Assembly (NCBI GenBank): GCA_045601045.1
Contig: JAZRZA010000073.1
Coordinates: forward strand, 1 to 64,000
Length of the DNA stretch: 64,000 nucleotides
Origin: UBA1181 sp045601045
Lineage (GTDB): Bacteria > Bacteroidota > Bacteroidia > Bacteroidales > Paludibacteraceae
Direction of reading: 5' to 3'
Positions 43,680 through 52,098 of the stretch are shown piece by piece. Every line of letters starts with the position of its first letter. Within the stretch, counting starts at the first letter, position 1. The notes beneath the pieces were generated by a model. It searched no databases. It saw only the letters and a list, made by a program, of their open reading frames with translations, and was not told where the DNA came from. The translations under genes were made by a program, and so were the position numbers.

Positions 43680-44614
43680 TGATGAAAGATATATTGATCG
43701 ATCGAATGCCAGTCCCGTTTGATACGGATATCGTGTATAAACCGGTATCCTATGTGGATAATGTAAAGCACGTTTCCATTTCGGGTGTCCAGGAGAAGTT
43801 GTTTGCCGTTGTGGAAAATGGGAAACTTCGTTTGGCAGAAGATGGAGAGCAGAGCGTGTATATTATAAAACCTGCTCCTCAAAATCTTGCTTTGCTAAAT
43901 TTGCAGGATATGCCAGCCAATGAATATCTTACGATGCAGATTGCATCAAAGGTGTTTGGCATAGACACTGCGATTTGTGGGATGATACGTTTAGCGGATG
44001 GCCATTTGGCGTATATAGTAAGACGCTTTGATGTCTCTGGACAAGGGAAATTGGCACAAGAAGATGTCTGTACGCTTCTTGGTAGATCTGCTCATACGCA
44101 TGGTAGTGACTATAAGTACCGAGGTAGTTATTTGGAGGTCGCCAATGTATTGCGACAGACACTTCCGCTTTGGCGTTTTGACATGCAAAGATTTGTGAAA
44201 CTGGTAGTTTTTAACTATCTGTTTTCGAATGGAGACGCCCATCTTAAGAATTTCTCTATTCTGCGGGACAAGGATCAATTCAGACTATCACCATCGTATG
44301 ATTTGTTGAACACCTCGTTGCATATTTCCGATAGTGATTTTGCATTGGACAAGGGGTTGGGATTGCCCATAGAGCACACATCTGATGTCTTTGACAAAAG
44401 CGGACATCCAACCATTGTTGATTTCCACAATTTTGCAAAATTGTGTGGTTTGACAGAAAAGCAAATCGCGGATACCTTAGCTCCCTTTGCAAATGAACAG
44501 TCAAATGTACAAGAGTTGTGTGAGTCATCTTTATTGTCTAATAAGTGCAAACGGATGTTCATGAGAACATATCGGGAGAGGTTGGCGCGTTTCTGTCGAG
44601 GAATGAAAAGGTAA
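43679..44614 (+). CDS. hipT: HipT-like serine/threonine kinase toxin
   Basis: I start at the ATG at 43679, overlapping the hipS stop. The 311-residue kinase is HipA without its N-terminal subdomain. Near residues 33-40 it has SISGVQEK, the Gly-rich loop with the Ser-x-Ser autophosphorylation pair seen in HipT. It also has catalytic FSNGDAHLKNFSI and the metal-binding LSPSYDLLNTS. HipA/HipT kinases phosphorylate aminoacyl-tRNA synthetases and halt translation; HipT of E. coli acts on TrpS. The target here is unknown. The membrane protein gene that follows after 7 bases may be co-transcribed. Confidence 0.9.
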   Translation: MMKDILIDRMPVPFDTDIVYKPVSYVDNVKHVSISGVQEKLFAVVENGKLRLAEDGEQSVYIIKPAPQNLALLNLQDMPANEYLTMQIASKVFGIDTAICGMIRLADGHLAYIVRRFDVSGQGKLAQEDVCTLLGRSAHTHGSDYKYRGSYLEVANVLRQTLPLWRFDMQRFVKLVVFNYLFSNGDAHLKNFSILRDKDQFRLSPSYDLLNTSLHISDSDFALDKGLGLPIEHTSDVFDKSGHPTIVDFHNFAKLCGLTEKQIADTLAPFANEQSNVQELCESSLLSNKCKRMFMRTYRERLARFCRGMKR

Positions 44615-44621
44615 CTCATAT

Positions 44622-45563
44622 ATGAATAATAACGAATACACTGTAGAGACTTCATCTGCCCGAATGACGGAGATTAAAATTGTGGCCGCATTGGGGTTGT
44701 TGACCTTGCTTTTCATCATCTACATGCTAATGAAGGATGTGGAAGGCAGTGAGTGGCTATCCCTGTTCTTAGGTGTTTTTACATTGCCTATCATTTGGCT
44801 GTTCTACTATGTTTATAAAGTGAAGGACGATACGATCCGTGTGGATCAGAAGGGTATTACTCTTGATGTGCATAGTGATGCAATCATTCCTAAACGTCAT
44901 CAGGCTTCCTATCAGTGGAGTGAGTTATCCTCCTATTCAATAGATGTCAGGTGGGAGGCTAACATCCGTTGTTATGGAATAGAATTGTATGGTGCCGATG
45001 AATCTCTTTTGCAGAGGATAAAGTTGCATGGCCTAATGGGTGATGAAATATGGGAGATAGGAAGTGATCTATTGATGCATTTGCTTCCCAAACCTTGGTA
45101 TGATTATAATAAGTATGGGATGATCACATTTCCTGCTAAGCGATCCAAAACCTATTTCGTGCTATGTGGTGTTTTCTTCTTGATAACCGTTGCCTTTATT
45201 CTATGGTTTGTGGTGGAAGGATTTTTTGCGGGAGAGGATAGTGTTTATACGTATATACTATTGAGTACTTTTTTCTTATTGGACTTGTTCATTTTATACG
45301 GGGGCATAGTGTCCCAACGGGACTCTCTGACTATTGACTCGGAAGGCATTGAAGTGGATGTGCACTCAAAGGAGTTGTTCAAACACAAGAAACAAAAGGT
45401 GGCTTATGATAGTTTTGAATATTTCCAGGTGGATAGTTCGGTGGATGAGTATCAATTGATTTTAAAGGATAAAGATCACAAAGAGATCTTATCCTGCAAT
45501 TGCTCCAACCTTTGCTATGCGAATTACTTGGAAATGGTATTGAAGGTGGCGCTGACGGAGTAG
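44622..45563 (+). CDS. Membrane protein with an internal duplication, unknown function
   Basis: The 313-residue protein has two similar halves. Each consists of a pair of membrane helices (about 18-37 and 45-65; about 172-195 and 205-228) followed by a PH-like/YcxB-like soluble unit that begins alike: VDQKGITLDVHSDAIIPK and IDSEGIEVDVHSKELFKHK. This indicates an internal tandem duplication. I do not recognise a catalytic site. It lies 7 bases downstream of hipT and its stop codon shares a small hairpin with the converging Fic gene. Confidence 0.75.
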   Translation: MNNNEYTVETSSARMTEIKIVAALGLLTLLFIIYMLMKDVEGSEWLSLFLGVFTLPIIWLFYYVYKVKDDTIRVDQKGITLDVHSDAIIPKRHQASYQWSELSSYSIDVRWEANIRCYGIELYGADESLLQRIKLHGLMGDEIWEIGSDLLMHLLPKPWYDYNKYGMITFPAKRSKTYFVLCGVFFLITVAFILWFVVEGFFAGEDSVYTYILLSTFFLLDLFILYGGIVSQRDSLTIDSEGIEVDVHSKELFKHKKQKVAYDSFEYFQVDSSVDEYQLILKDKDHKEILSCNCSNLCYANYLEMVLKVALTE

Positions 45564-45567
45564 GGGG

Positions 45568-46314
45568 TTACTCCACCACCATTCCTTCCAGTAATTCCTC
45601 ATTGAAATATTTCACCCAAGTCTGGTAGGTATCTTGGGCGGATTGCATCGTTCCGACAAGGAAGCCAGGTGTGGTTTTGAATTCCTTAAGTCCACGGTAG
45701 TAGTATAGTTTGTGGTTGTCGTCGATTACGAAAGGAAGGATGATGTTGCGGAGGCATTCTCTGAAAAGAATGAGTCGTCCGACACGTCCGTTCCCGTCTT
45801 GGAATGGATGGATGCATTCGAACCTCCAATGATATTCAGCCAGTGTCTGTAAGGTGCGTTGATCCTGTTCGTTATACCATTTTTCCAATTCATCCATTCG
45901 TTGTTGTACCTCTTCGGGGCGAGCTGTTTCGTTCCCGCCCACTTCATTGGCAAGTTGTTTATATCCCCCGACATTAAAGTATGGTTTTTGCGCATCGGCG
46001 GTACCGCTTTTGAGGATGCGATGGAATTCACAGATGATTTCTTGTGAGAGTGGTGATGAAATAGTGCGAAGTAGGTAATCGAAAGCCACGAAGTGGTTGG
46101 TGGTCTCGATAATATCGTCCACAGGAACGGCCTCTTGGTCCTTGAACCCGATGGTACGTGTTTCGAAGATATAGCGAGTTTGTTCCTCTGTCAGTTTTGA
46201 TCCCTCGATACGATTGGAGTTATAGGCAAGTTGCACTTGTGTCTTATGATAGAGTCCGCCTTTTCGGTGCGACTCCATCTCTTCGACGAGGAATGAGGTG
46301 AGTTTATTGGACAT
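45568..46314 (-). CDS. Fic family protein (putative AMP transferase)
   Basis: Starting at the ATG at 46314 the product has 248 residues. The Fic motif HPFQDGNGRVGR (near residue 170) is complete, with catalytic His and the phosphate-binding loop. A class II inhibitory motif, SNRIEG (SxxxEG), lies near residue 33-38, so activity is likely held off by the in-built helix. Fic enzymes transfer AMP or other nucleotides to target proteins. No wHTH domain is seen. A TATCTTTG box (46343-46350) and a palindrome of a repeated family (46377-46426) lie upstream. Confidence 0.92.
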   Translation of the reverse strand: MSNKLTSFLVEEMESHRKGGLYHKTQVQLAYNSNRIEGSKLTEEQTRYIFETRTIGFKDQEAVPVDDIIETTNHFVAFDYLLRTISSPLSQEIICEFHRILKSGTADAQKPYFNVGGYKQLANEVGGNETARPEEVQQRMDELEKWYNEQDQRTLQTLAEYHWRFECIHPFQDGNGRVGRLILFRECLRNIILPFVIDDNHKLYYYRGLKEFKTTPGFLVGTMQSAQDTYQTWVKYFNEELLEGMVVE

Positions 46315-46342
46315 GATCAATCATTTGAATTTTTGTGTTGGG

Positions 46343-46350
46343 CAAAGATA
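46343..46350 (-). promoter_or_regulatory. -7 box TATCTTTG of the Fic gene
   Basis: Full match to TAnnTTTG on the minus strand, 29 bases before the start codon, with the palindrome just upstream of it. Confidence 0.6.
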
Positions 46351-46376
46351 ATGAAAATTGTTTGAAGCGAATCCTT

Positions 46377-46426
46377 CACTATTTTGCCGCAAACGTACTT
46401 TTCAACCCACTTGTGGCAGAATAGTG
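46377..46426. repeat. Palindromic element, copy a (upstream of the Fic gene)
   Basis: Arms CACTATTTTGCC and GGCAGAATAGTG (one mismatch) enclose 26 bases. The distance from CTATTTTGCC to GGCAGAATAG is exactly 46 bases, as in the three copies near the ATPase gene at 54514-55956. It sits just upstream of the Fic promoter box, so it may be an operator. Confidence 0.8.
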
Positions 46427-46528
46427 AGCTGTTTGGTCGGAATATGTGGTGGCAATTAATTGTCAAGGTAGGGGTATTGAGTTAGGTGGTAAAAGATGTA
46501 GTTCATTTTATATTTTCAACAATATTTC

Positions 46529-46536
46529 TATATTTG
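46529..46536 (+). promoter_or_regulatory. -7 box TATATTTG of the structured RNA
   Basis: Full match to TAnnTTTG immediately before the structured RNA, predicting a start near 46541-46543. Confidence 0.7.
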
Positions 46537-46540
46537 CAAA

Positions 46541-46836
46541 GTCAATCTTGCTGAAAGCCCTTGGGCTGGGGGTGGGTGACATACATACATAAAAAGGCGT
46601 TCTGTACGCTTTGATTCTGACGTTTGTGAACTTCGCAACTTCAATGGATTGTCAGGGACAAGGCAACGAGGGCGCCCCAAGGGATGTTTATACATGCCTA
46701 CGAAGTTGTTGTGCAAACAGCTAAGGGTATATTATATGCATCAACGTGGGGCTTTCAGCGTTGCTCGTTTCGACAATCCGGGCAATGCGAAGGCCTACAA
46801 ACGTGGAACGAGTGACAGACTGGCTCCACGTTTTTT
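46541..46836 (+). ncRNA. Structured non-coding RNA of about 295 nt
   Basis: The region between a full -7 box and a terminator has no convincing frame but many helices. There is a perfect 11-bp long-range stem GCTGAAAGCCC (46550-46560) with GGGCTTTCAGC (46749-46759), and a competing local hairpin AGCCC-TT-GGGCT at 46556-46567. Further helices are AAGGCGT/ACGCTTT near 46594-46612, TTGTC/GACAA near 46650-46662, CAACTTC/GAAGTTG, and GCGTTGC/GCAATGC near 46758-46788. The size and long closing stem recall 6S-like or Bacteroidales-1 type RNAs, but I cannot confirm a match. It ends 65 bases before the Hsp70-type operon and could also act as its leader. Confidence 0.7.
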
Positions 46837-46838
46837 AT
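46800..46838 (+). terminator. Terminator of the structured RNA
   Basis: Perfect 8-bp stem AACGTGGA/TCCACGTT with a 17-base loop and T6. Confidence 0.85.
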
Positions 46839-46900
46839 TATGTTTTTTTTGATGTAAATCTTGCTGCTAGGAGTCGTTGGCAAAAAAGACATGATGTTTA

Positions 46901-48544
46901 ATGAATGTTATATGTAATAACCCATTCCGTTTACTAGGTGTTTATTCAACATCTCCTCAAAGAGAGATTGTTTCAAACCAGGGAAAGATGAAAGCTTTCC
47001 TAAAAGTTGGTCGTCAAGTTACTTTTCCTCTAGACTTGGATGGTCTGTTGCCGGCTGTAACAAGAACGGAAACAAGCGTAGCCGATGCAAATTCCAAACT
47101 TACTATACCTGCAGAACAACTCAAATATGCGCAATTCTGGTTTGCCAAATGCACTCAGATAGACGAGATTGCATGTGGTAAACTGACGAAAGGTGACATT
47201 GATGGCGCTATTGAAATCTGGAGCAAGAAAACTACAGCATCTTCGCTACAGAATCTTATTGTATGTGCACTGATCAAGAATCAGTTCGGTAATGCTATCA
47301 GATACGCAGAAGCTCTCTATACCTCTCACGGAAAGGATTTCGTGAAGATGGTATTAGGTGATAATGCCTTAGCTACTTCAGATAATCTGGCTCATGATTT
47401 CTTGGACGTTTTGTGCGAAGAATTAAATCCCAACCAGTTCATTGGCCACATAACGAATGCCGAATGGAAGGAATACGTGGGAAGCAAAAGTACCAAGCCA
47501 CTATTAGATAATATTACAACTGCAATAGATGTATGCAAATCATCAAAAGGCAAAGGCGTAACTGCTCGATATAATGCAGGTACCAAATTGATGAATGACA
47601 CGAAAGCGGATCTTGCTCAACTAAAACAGTTAATGTCATCAACTGATCTAAAATATCAGATGGTAGCAGATAAACTTGGTCTTGAAATTTTACAATGTGG
47701 AATTGATTATTATAACGATTCTACTGCTCAAGATGCAGCACGAAAGGCAATGGTCCTGCAATCATACGCTCAATCTGTTGTTGTTGGTAAGATGGCAAAG
47801 GATAGGTGTAAGGAGAATGTGGATATTCTGAAGAATATTATTGCCAATCTTCCACCTTCAGAAGTTTTTGCTGAAGACCGGGCGATCAAGGAGGAATTGC
47901 GTAAGTTCTGTAATCTTCCAGATAAGATCTGTCATGCTGTAACCTTGCTGAATAACACCAAGCCTCATTTGCAGAAGATTGAGAGTAAGTTAGGTAGTAC
48001 GAATAGCTATTATCTGAAGGTTTCCACTCAGGTAGTTGACAATGCTCTTCATAACTTGATTGAGGAGGTTAATCAAGTTCAAGATGCAGTTGTTAAATAC
48101 ATGAAAGGACATCCTTCTAATTTATCACCAGCAGTTGGTGCACTAGCATTAAAATCTGTCATGTCGGCGAAGTTCGATGAAGCATGGAATGCAACGAAGA
48201 TAATGGACACTTTCGATATGGAGCCTGATTTTAAGGCTAACAGATACAATCCACAACGTTCGTCTCTTAAAGACATTTGTGAGCAAGTAGGTGTTTCTAC
48301 AAGCACTTATAGTCCTTCTCCAACAAGAACAACAAGTACACCCAGACGTACTACTTCAACGTCATCAAACACAACTCGAACCACATCATCAAGCTCGTCA
48401 TCATCAAGTTCAGACAATGGTTGCTTGATAGGTATAATTTGTATTGCTGTTTGCGCAGCAATTGGTGCAGCCATGGGCGGAGGCGGCGGTGCTGCATTTG
48501 GAGCGTTTATAGGCCTTGGAATATACGGAAAAATTGCAGATTAA
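46901..48544 (+). CDS. J-like, C-terminally membrane-anchored protein (gene 1 of the Hsp70/AAA locus)
   Basis: The 547-residue protein begins with NPFRLLGVYSTSPQREIVSNQGKMKAF, which resembles helices I-II of a J domain, but no HPD tripeptide follows. Then come LKYAQFWF and GDIDGAIEIW, as seen in J-like proteins. The middle (about 90-460) is helical. A 40-residue Ser/Thr/Pro-rich linker (about 463-505) leads to a Gly-rich C-terminal membrane segment (CLIGIICIAVCAAIGAAMGGGGGAA). So it is probably a tail-anchored cytosolic protein that recruits the Hsp70 encoded two genes later. The function is inferred only. Composition is AT-rich with codon use unlike the flanking housekeeping genes. Confidence 0.72.
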   Translation: MNVICNNPFRLLGVYSTSPQREIVSNQGKMKAFLKVGRQVTFPLDLDGLLPAVTRTETSVADANSKLTIPAEQLKYAQFWFAKCTQIDEIACGKLTKGDIDGAIEIWSKKTTASSLQNLIVCALIKNQFGNAIRYAEALYTSHGKDFVKMVLGDNALATSDNLAHDFLDVLCEELNPNQFIGHITNAEWKEYVGSKSTKPLLDNITTAIDVCKSSKGKGVTARYNAGTKLMNDTKADLAQLKQLMSSTDLKYQMVADKLGLEILQCGIDYYNDSTAQDAARKAMVLQSYAQSVVVGKMAKDRCKENVDILKNIIANLPPSEVFAEDRAIKEELRKFCNLPDKICHAVTLLNNTKPHLQKIESKLGSTNSYYLKVSTQVVDNALHNLIEEVNQVQDAVVKYMKGHPSNLSPAVGALALKSVMSAKFDEAWNATKIMDTFDMEPDFKANRYNPQRSSLKDICEQVGVSTSTYSPSPTRTTSTPRRTTSTSSNTTRTTSSSSSSSSSDNGCLIGIICIAVCAAIGAAMGGGGGAAFGAFIGLGIYGKIAD

Positions 48545-48555
48545 AACAATAGAAT

Positions 48556-49521
48556 ATGAAACAGAATTTTATTTGTGCCATTCTCATTGCTGTTCTTACA
48601 TGTAATACAGCAATGGCAGAAGATACAAACAAGGAGATCGATTCCTTGAAAACAGAGATTGCTTTGCTGAAGACAAAGCAAGAACGTCTTAATGCTGATG
48701 TTGTGTCATTAACGGGAAAGAATAATCAGTCAGAATCTCGTATTTCTCAACTGGAGACAACGAATAGAAATTTAGCTCAAAAAGTTGATAGCCTCCAGGA
48801 TGAGTGCGATAAACTTGCAGATAGCCAGAAGGCTGATAAAACGGAATTCACGACAAGTATAGGCAAGACAAACGAGGAAATCGGAAAGACCAACGAGAAA
48901 GTTCAAGCCACAGAGGATGTACTGTTCTCTCGCACTTTGTGGGGAGTTCTCGGGATCATCGCCCTTATTATCGCGCTCATTGTTACGGTATGGGCTTTCT
49001 TGAAGAAATTCAAGTCGGGAGCATCATCTATTGACGATGTTCGAAAAGCTCAGTCGTCTCTTGAAGTTGCACAAGAAAACATGCGCAAAGCGCAAGAGAA
49101 GATGCAGGAAGAAGCGATTCAATTGGACAACAAACTGATTGAGATTTTGAGCAATCAACCTGTAGCTACTCCAACCACAACACCTGATGGAGAACTTGAC
49201 CACTCTTTGGCGTTGAAGGTTGCAGATGAGATCGTAAGAATAGAAACGAACCTTTCTAGAATGGATTCTTCTATAAAAGGTTACAAACAACTTTCTAAGG
49301 CAGTTGAAAGAATCCGAAATAATTTTAGTGCTAACGGCTATGAGATTTCAGATATGCTCAACAAGCCTTATAATGCAGGAATGAAGTGTATCGCAGATTT
49401 CGTTCCTAACGAATCGCTCGAACCTGGACAGCAAATCATTACAGGCATAATTAAACCTCAAGTCCTGTTTAAGGGTGTAATGATACAGGCGGCTCAAATT
49501 ACAGTAAGTCAAAATATTTAA
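48556..49521 (+). CDS. Membrane protein with periplasmic coiled coil and GrpE-like cytosolic domain (gene 2)
   Basis: The 321-residue protein has a signal peptide (about 1-21), a long coiled coil (about 24-110) and one membrane helix (about 128-150, LWGVLGIIALIIALIVTVWAF) followed by positive KKFK. The coiled coil should therefore be periplasmic and the rest cytosolic. After a second coiled region, the last 110 residues (DEIVRIETNLSRMDSS ... IIKPQVLFKGVMIQAAQITVSQ) resemble the GrpE helix plus beta-wing end. GrpE is the nucleotide exchange factor of Hsp70, and the next gene encodes an Hsp70. Gene spacing is 11 and 12 bases on either side. The link is inference from pattern and position. Confidence 0.72.
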   Translation: MKQNFICAILIAVLTCNTAMAEDTNKEIDSLKTEIALLKTKQERLNADVVSLTGKNNQSESRISQLETTNRNLAQKVDSLQDECDKLADSQKADKTEFTTSIGKTNEEIGKTNEKVQATEDVLFSRTLWGVLGIIALIIALIVTVWAFLKKFKSGASSIDDVRKAQSSLEVAQENMRKAQEKMQEEAIQLDNKLIEILSNQPVATPTTTPDGELDHSLALKVADEIVRIETNLSRMDSSIKGYKQLSKAVERIRNNFSANGYEISDMLNKPYNAGMKCIADFVPNESLEPGQQIITGIIKPQVLFKGVMIQAAQITVSQNI

Positions 49522-49533
49522 AACACAACAATC

Positions 49534-52026
49534 ATGGCAAGAGTAAAAATAGATTACGGCATTGACCTTGGAACTACCAACTCTGCTATTTGCAGAATGG
49601 AGAAAGGCGAACCTATCGTCATCAAAACGGATGTGCTAAAGGACACAATGCCCTCATGCATTTCTTATAATCGCAGAGGCGGTCAGAGTGCTGGCGATAG
49701 TGCTTATAATACACTTAAATCAGACAAGCGCCGTGCAACAAAAAGTTGGAAGGCAGAGTCGTCAAACACTTATGTGGAATTCAAACGAACCATGGGTACT
49801 GACACAAAATACAACAGTACCAATATGGGGCATGACTACTCTTCTGAAGAGTTGTCTGCTGAAGTTTTGAAAACCTTAAAATCTTTTGTAACAGATGAAA
49901 ATATTTCTTCTGTCGTAATTACTGTTCCTGCAAAATTCACCGTGGGTCAGAAAACAGCAACGTTGGAAGCAGCAAAGATGGCAGGCTTTACGAAGTGCGA
50001 GCTCCTGCAAGAACCTATTGCTGCTGCGATGGCCTATGGTTTGACCTCTGAAACAAAGGATGGTATCTGGATGGTATTCGACTTTGGTGGCGGTACCTTC
50101 GATGCAGCTTTGCTCAAAGTCGAAGACGGCATTATGCAGGTTTTTGACACAGAGGGTGACAATTATCTTGGTGGCAAGGACTTGGATTATGCTATTGTTA
50201 ATTCTATTATCATTCCCCATCTTCAGAAAAACTTCGAAATTGATGGCATTTTAGCAGATCCGGTCAAAAAGAAGGTTTTGCAAGATGCAATGAAGACTTA
50301 TGCAGAACCTGCAAAAAATCAGTTGTCATTTAAGACACAAGAGGATATTATTTCCAACCTTGGAGATCTTGGCGAGGATGAAAGTGGCGAAGAATTAGAG
50401 CTAGATATCACTCTTACTCAAGCACAAGCATTTGAAGCTATGCGTCCTCATTTCCAAAAGGCCGTAGATATTTGCAAGGAACTCATAAGACGTAATAATC
50501 TTTCAAATAGCAGTATTGACAAGTTGATTCTCGTTGGTGGTCCTACCCACTCACCTCTGATTCGTCAGATGCTGAAGGATCAGATAACTCCTAATGTTGA
50601 CACTTCTATCGACCCAATGACTGCGGTTGCTACTGGTGCTGCTCTCTATGCCTCTACGATGGATGCAGTCGTTGACGAGAAGGAGATAAAGGTGGGTACT
50701 GTCAAATTAGAAATTGGTTATGAATCCACCTCTGTAGAACAAACAGAATGGGTAAGCGCCAAGTTAGCGGCTGGTAGTTCTTACTCTAAGGTGTACGTTG
50801 AACTGGAAAGAAGTGATAAGGCCTGGTCAAGCGGCAAGGTTGAAGTTGATGCAACTGGTAACGTCATCGAGGCCAATCTACTTGAGTCAAAGCCAAACTC
50901 ATTTGCAATCATTGCTTATGATGAACAAGGCAACAAGATTCCATGTTTCCCTGAGGAAATGACTATTATTCAAGGCTCAAAGCCTCCTCAAGCTCCATTA
51001 CCTTATAATATAGGTATTGCGACCTGGAGTGATGCCAAGAAGCGCCCTGTGTTCCGTATGGCTAAAGGATTGGAGAAAAACAAACCTGTGCCAGCAGTTG
51101 GTGTAATCAATGATTTGAAGACCACAAGCAAACTTCGTCCGGGTGTTGAAAGCGACGTGTTGAAAATTCCTGTTTATCAGGTTGATGATTTTAAGGGTGC
51201 CGAAGGTAGAAGCGCTTCTTTGTACGAGTATGTTGCAGATATTCTCATTACCGGTGATGACGTAGAGACTTTGATAACGGAGGATTCTTCTGTTGACGTA
51301 ACGCTTAAGGTCGATACCTCAGAACAGATGACTATCGAGGTGCACTTCTTGGCTACTGATACAACTGTAGAAAAGGGGCTCGACACAAGTAAGAAGCAGT
51401 CAATAGAAGATGCAACAAAGGTAATCAACAAGGATCTTGCAGAGGCTCAACGTAGCATAAGTCGTCTGAATGGCGCTGGTGTGAATACAAGTGACCTGCA
51501 AGGCAAGTTGGATGCCGTAAAGAACGAAGCTGCAAATAGCTCAGAAAAGAAAGCTGTACTCCAGCACCTTAAGGAAGTGCTTCGAGAGATTGAAGATCAG
51601 GATGATGCAACAGAATGGGATCGCCTTGAAGCAGAACTTCGTGAAGAATTTGAACGTCTTGAAAAGGCACAAAATGACCTTGGCAATGAAAAGACTGGAC
51701 AGATTGTTAATCAGTTAAGACAACAAACTGATCAAGTCATCCGCAGTAAGGATGTAAAGATGGGACATGAGGTTCTTGACCAGATTAACAGCATTTTTAT
51801 GCACTTGACAATGCTTTATCAATGTATGGGTTTCATACAGCATTACAACGATCAATTTGGTTCGGTTCGTTGGACAGATTCAAGCCGCGCACGGCAACTG
51901 CTCAATCGTGGTTTGGAAGCTATCAACAATAATCCTACCGTTGACACCTTGCATCCGATCGTATGCGGTTTGATTGACCTGATGCCAGGCAAAGATAAGG
52001 CTAATGCAGGTGGCATGCTTAGATAG
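49534..52026 (+). CDS. Divergent Hsp70 (DnaK-like) protein (gene 3)
   Basis: The 830-residue protein has a complete Hsp70 ATPase domain: phosphate-1 loop YGIDLGTTNSAI, phosphate-2 loop FDFGGGTFDAALL, the VVITVPAKFTVGQKTATLEAA block, LLQEPIAAAMAYG and the adenosine motif LILVGGPTHSPLIRQML. Beyond about residue 400 it differs from DnaK: an unusual beta-rich middle (about 395-620) and an extended helical end (about 625-830) without an acidic EEVD-type tail. It is about 190 residues longer than DnaK. It should be a specialised chaperone or signalling Hsp70 working with the J-like and GrpE-like neighbours. Confidence 0.92.
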   Translation: MARVKIDYGIDLGTTNSAICRMEKGEPIVIKTDVLKDTMPSCISYNRRGGQSAGDSAYNTLKSDKRRATKSWKAESSNTYVEFKRTMGTDTKYNSTNMGHDYSSEELSAEVLKTLKSFVTDENISSVVITVPAKFTVGQKTATLEAAKMAGFTKCELLQEPIAAAMAYGLTSETKDGIWMVFDFGGGTFDAALLKVEDGIMQVFDTEGDNYLGGKDLDYAIVNSIIIPHLQKNFEIDGILADPVKKKVLQDAMKTYAEPAKNQLSFKTQEDIISNLGDLGEDESGEELELDITLTQAQAFEAMRPHFQKAVDICKELIRRNNLSNSSIDKLILVGGPTHSPLIRQMLKDQITPNVDTSIDPMTAVATGAALYASTMDAVVDEKEIKVGTVKLEIGYESTSVEQTEWVSAKLAAGSSYSKVYVELERSDKAWSSGKVEVDATGNVIEANLLESKPNSFAIIAYDEQGNKIPCFPEEMTIIQGSKPPQAPLPYNIGIATWSDAKKRPVFRMAKGLEKNKPVPAVGVINDLKTTSKLRPGVESDVLKIPVYQVDDFKGAEGRSASLYEYVADILITGDDVETLITEDSSVDVTLKVDTSEQMTIEVHFLATDTTVEKGLDTSKKQSIEDATKVINKDLAEAQRSISRLNGAGVNTSDLQGKLDAVKNEAANSSEKKAVLQHLKEVLREIEDQDDATEWDRLEAELREEFERLEKAQNDLGNEKTGQIVNQLRQQTDQVIRSKDVKMGHEVLDQINSIFMHLTMLYQCMGFIQHYNDQFGSVRWTDSSRARQLLNRGLEAINNNPTVDTLHPIVCGLIDLMPGKDKANAGGMLR

Positions 52027-52034
52027 TAAATACA

Positions 52035-52076
52035 TCACCTTCTGTGCCTTAACGCACAGAAGGTGAACAAACTTTT
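52035..52076 (+). terminator. Intra-operon hairpin (possible attenuator or processing site)
   Basis: A perfect 13-bp stem TCACCTTCTGTGC/GCACAGAAGGTGA with a 6-base loop (52035-52066) lies 9 bases after the Hsp70 stop, followed by a short T-run in ACTTTTAA. It would lower expression of the kinase-AAA gene, or protect the upstream mRNA end. It covers an upstream in-frame GTG, arguing for the later ATG as start of the next gene. Confidence 0.65.
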
Positions 52077-52098
52077 AATAAATGCGCATAAACCTCAC

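Noticed and set aside
45557..45574. GGAGTA/TACTCC hairpin across the converging stop codons
   Set aside because: Only 6 bp with no T-run. Likely incidental to the two overlapping gene ends.
46649..46852. 67-codon frame inside the structured RNA
   Set aside because: It runs through the RNA's stems and terminator and has no gene-like start. The helices explain the sequence better.
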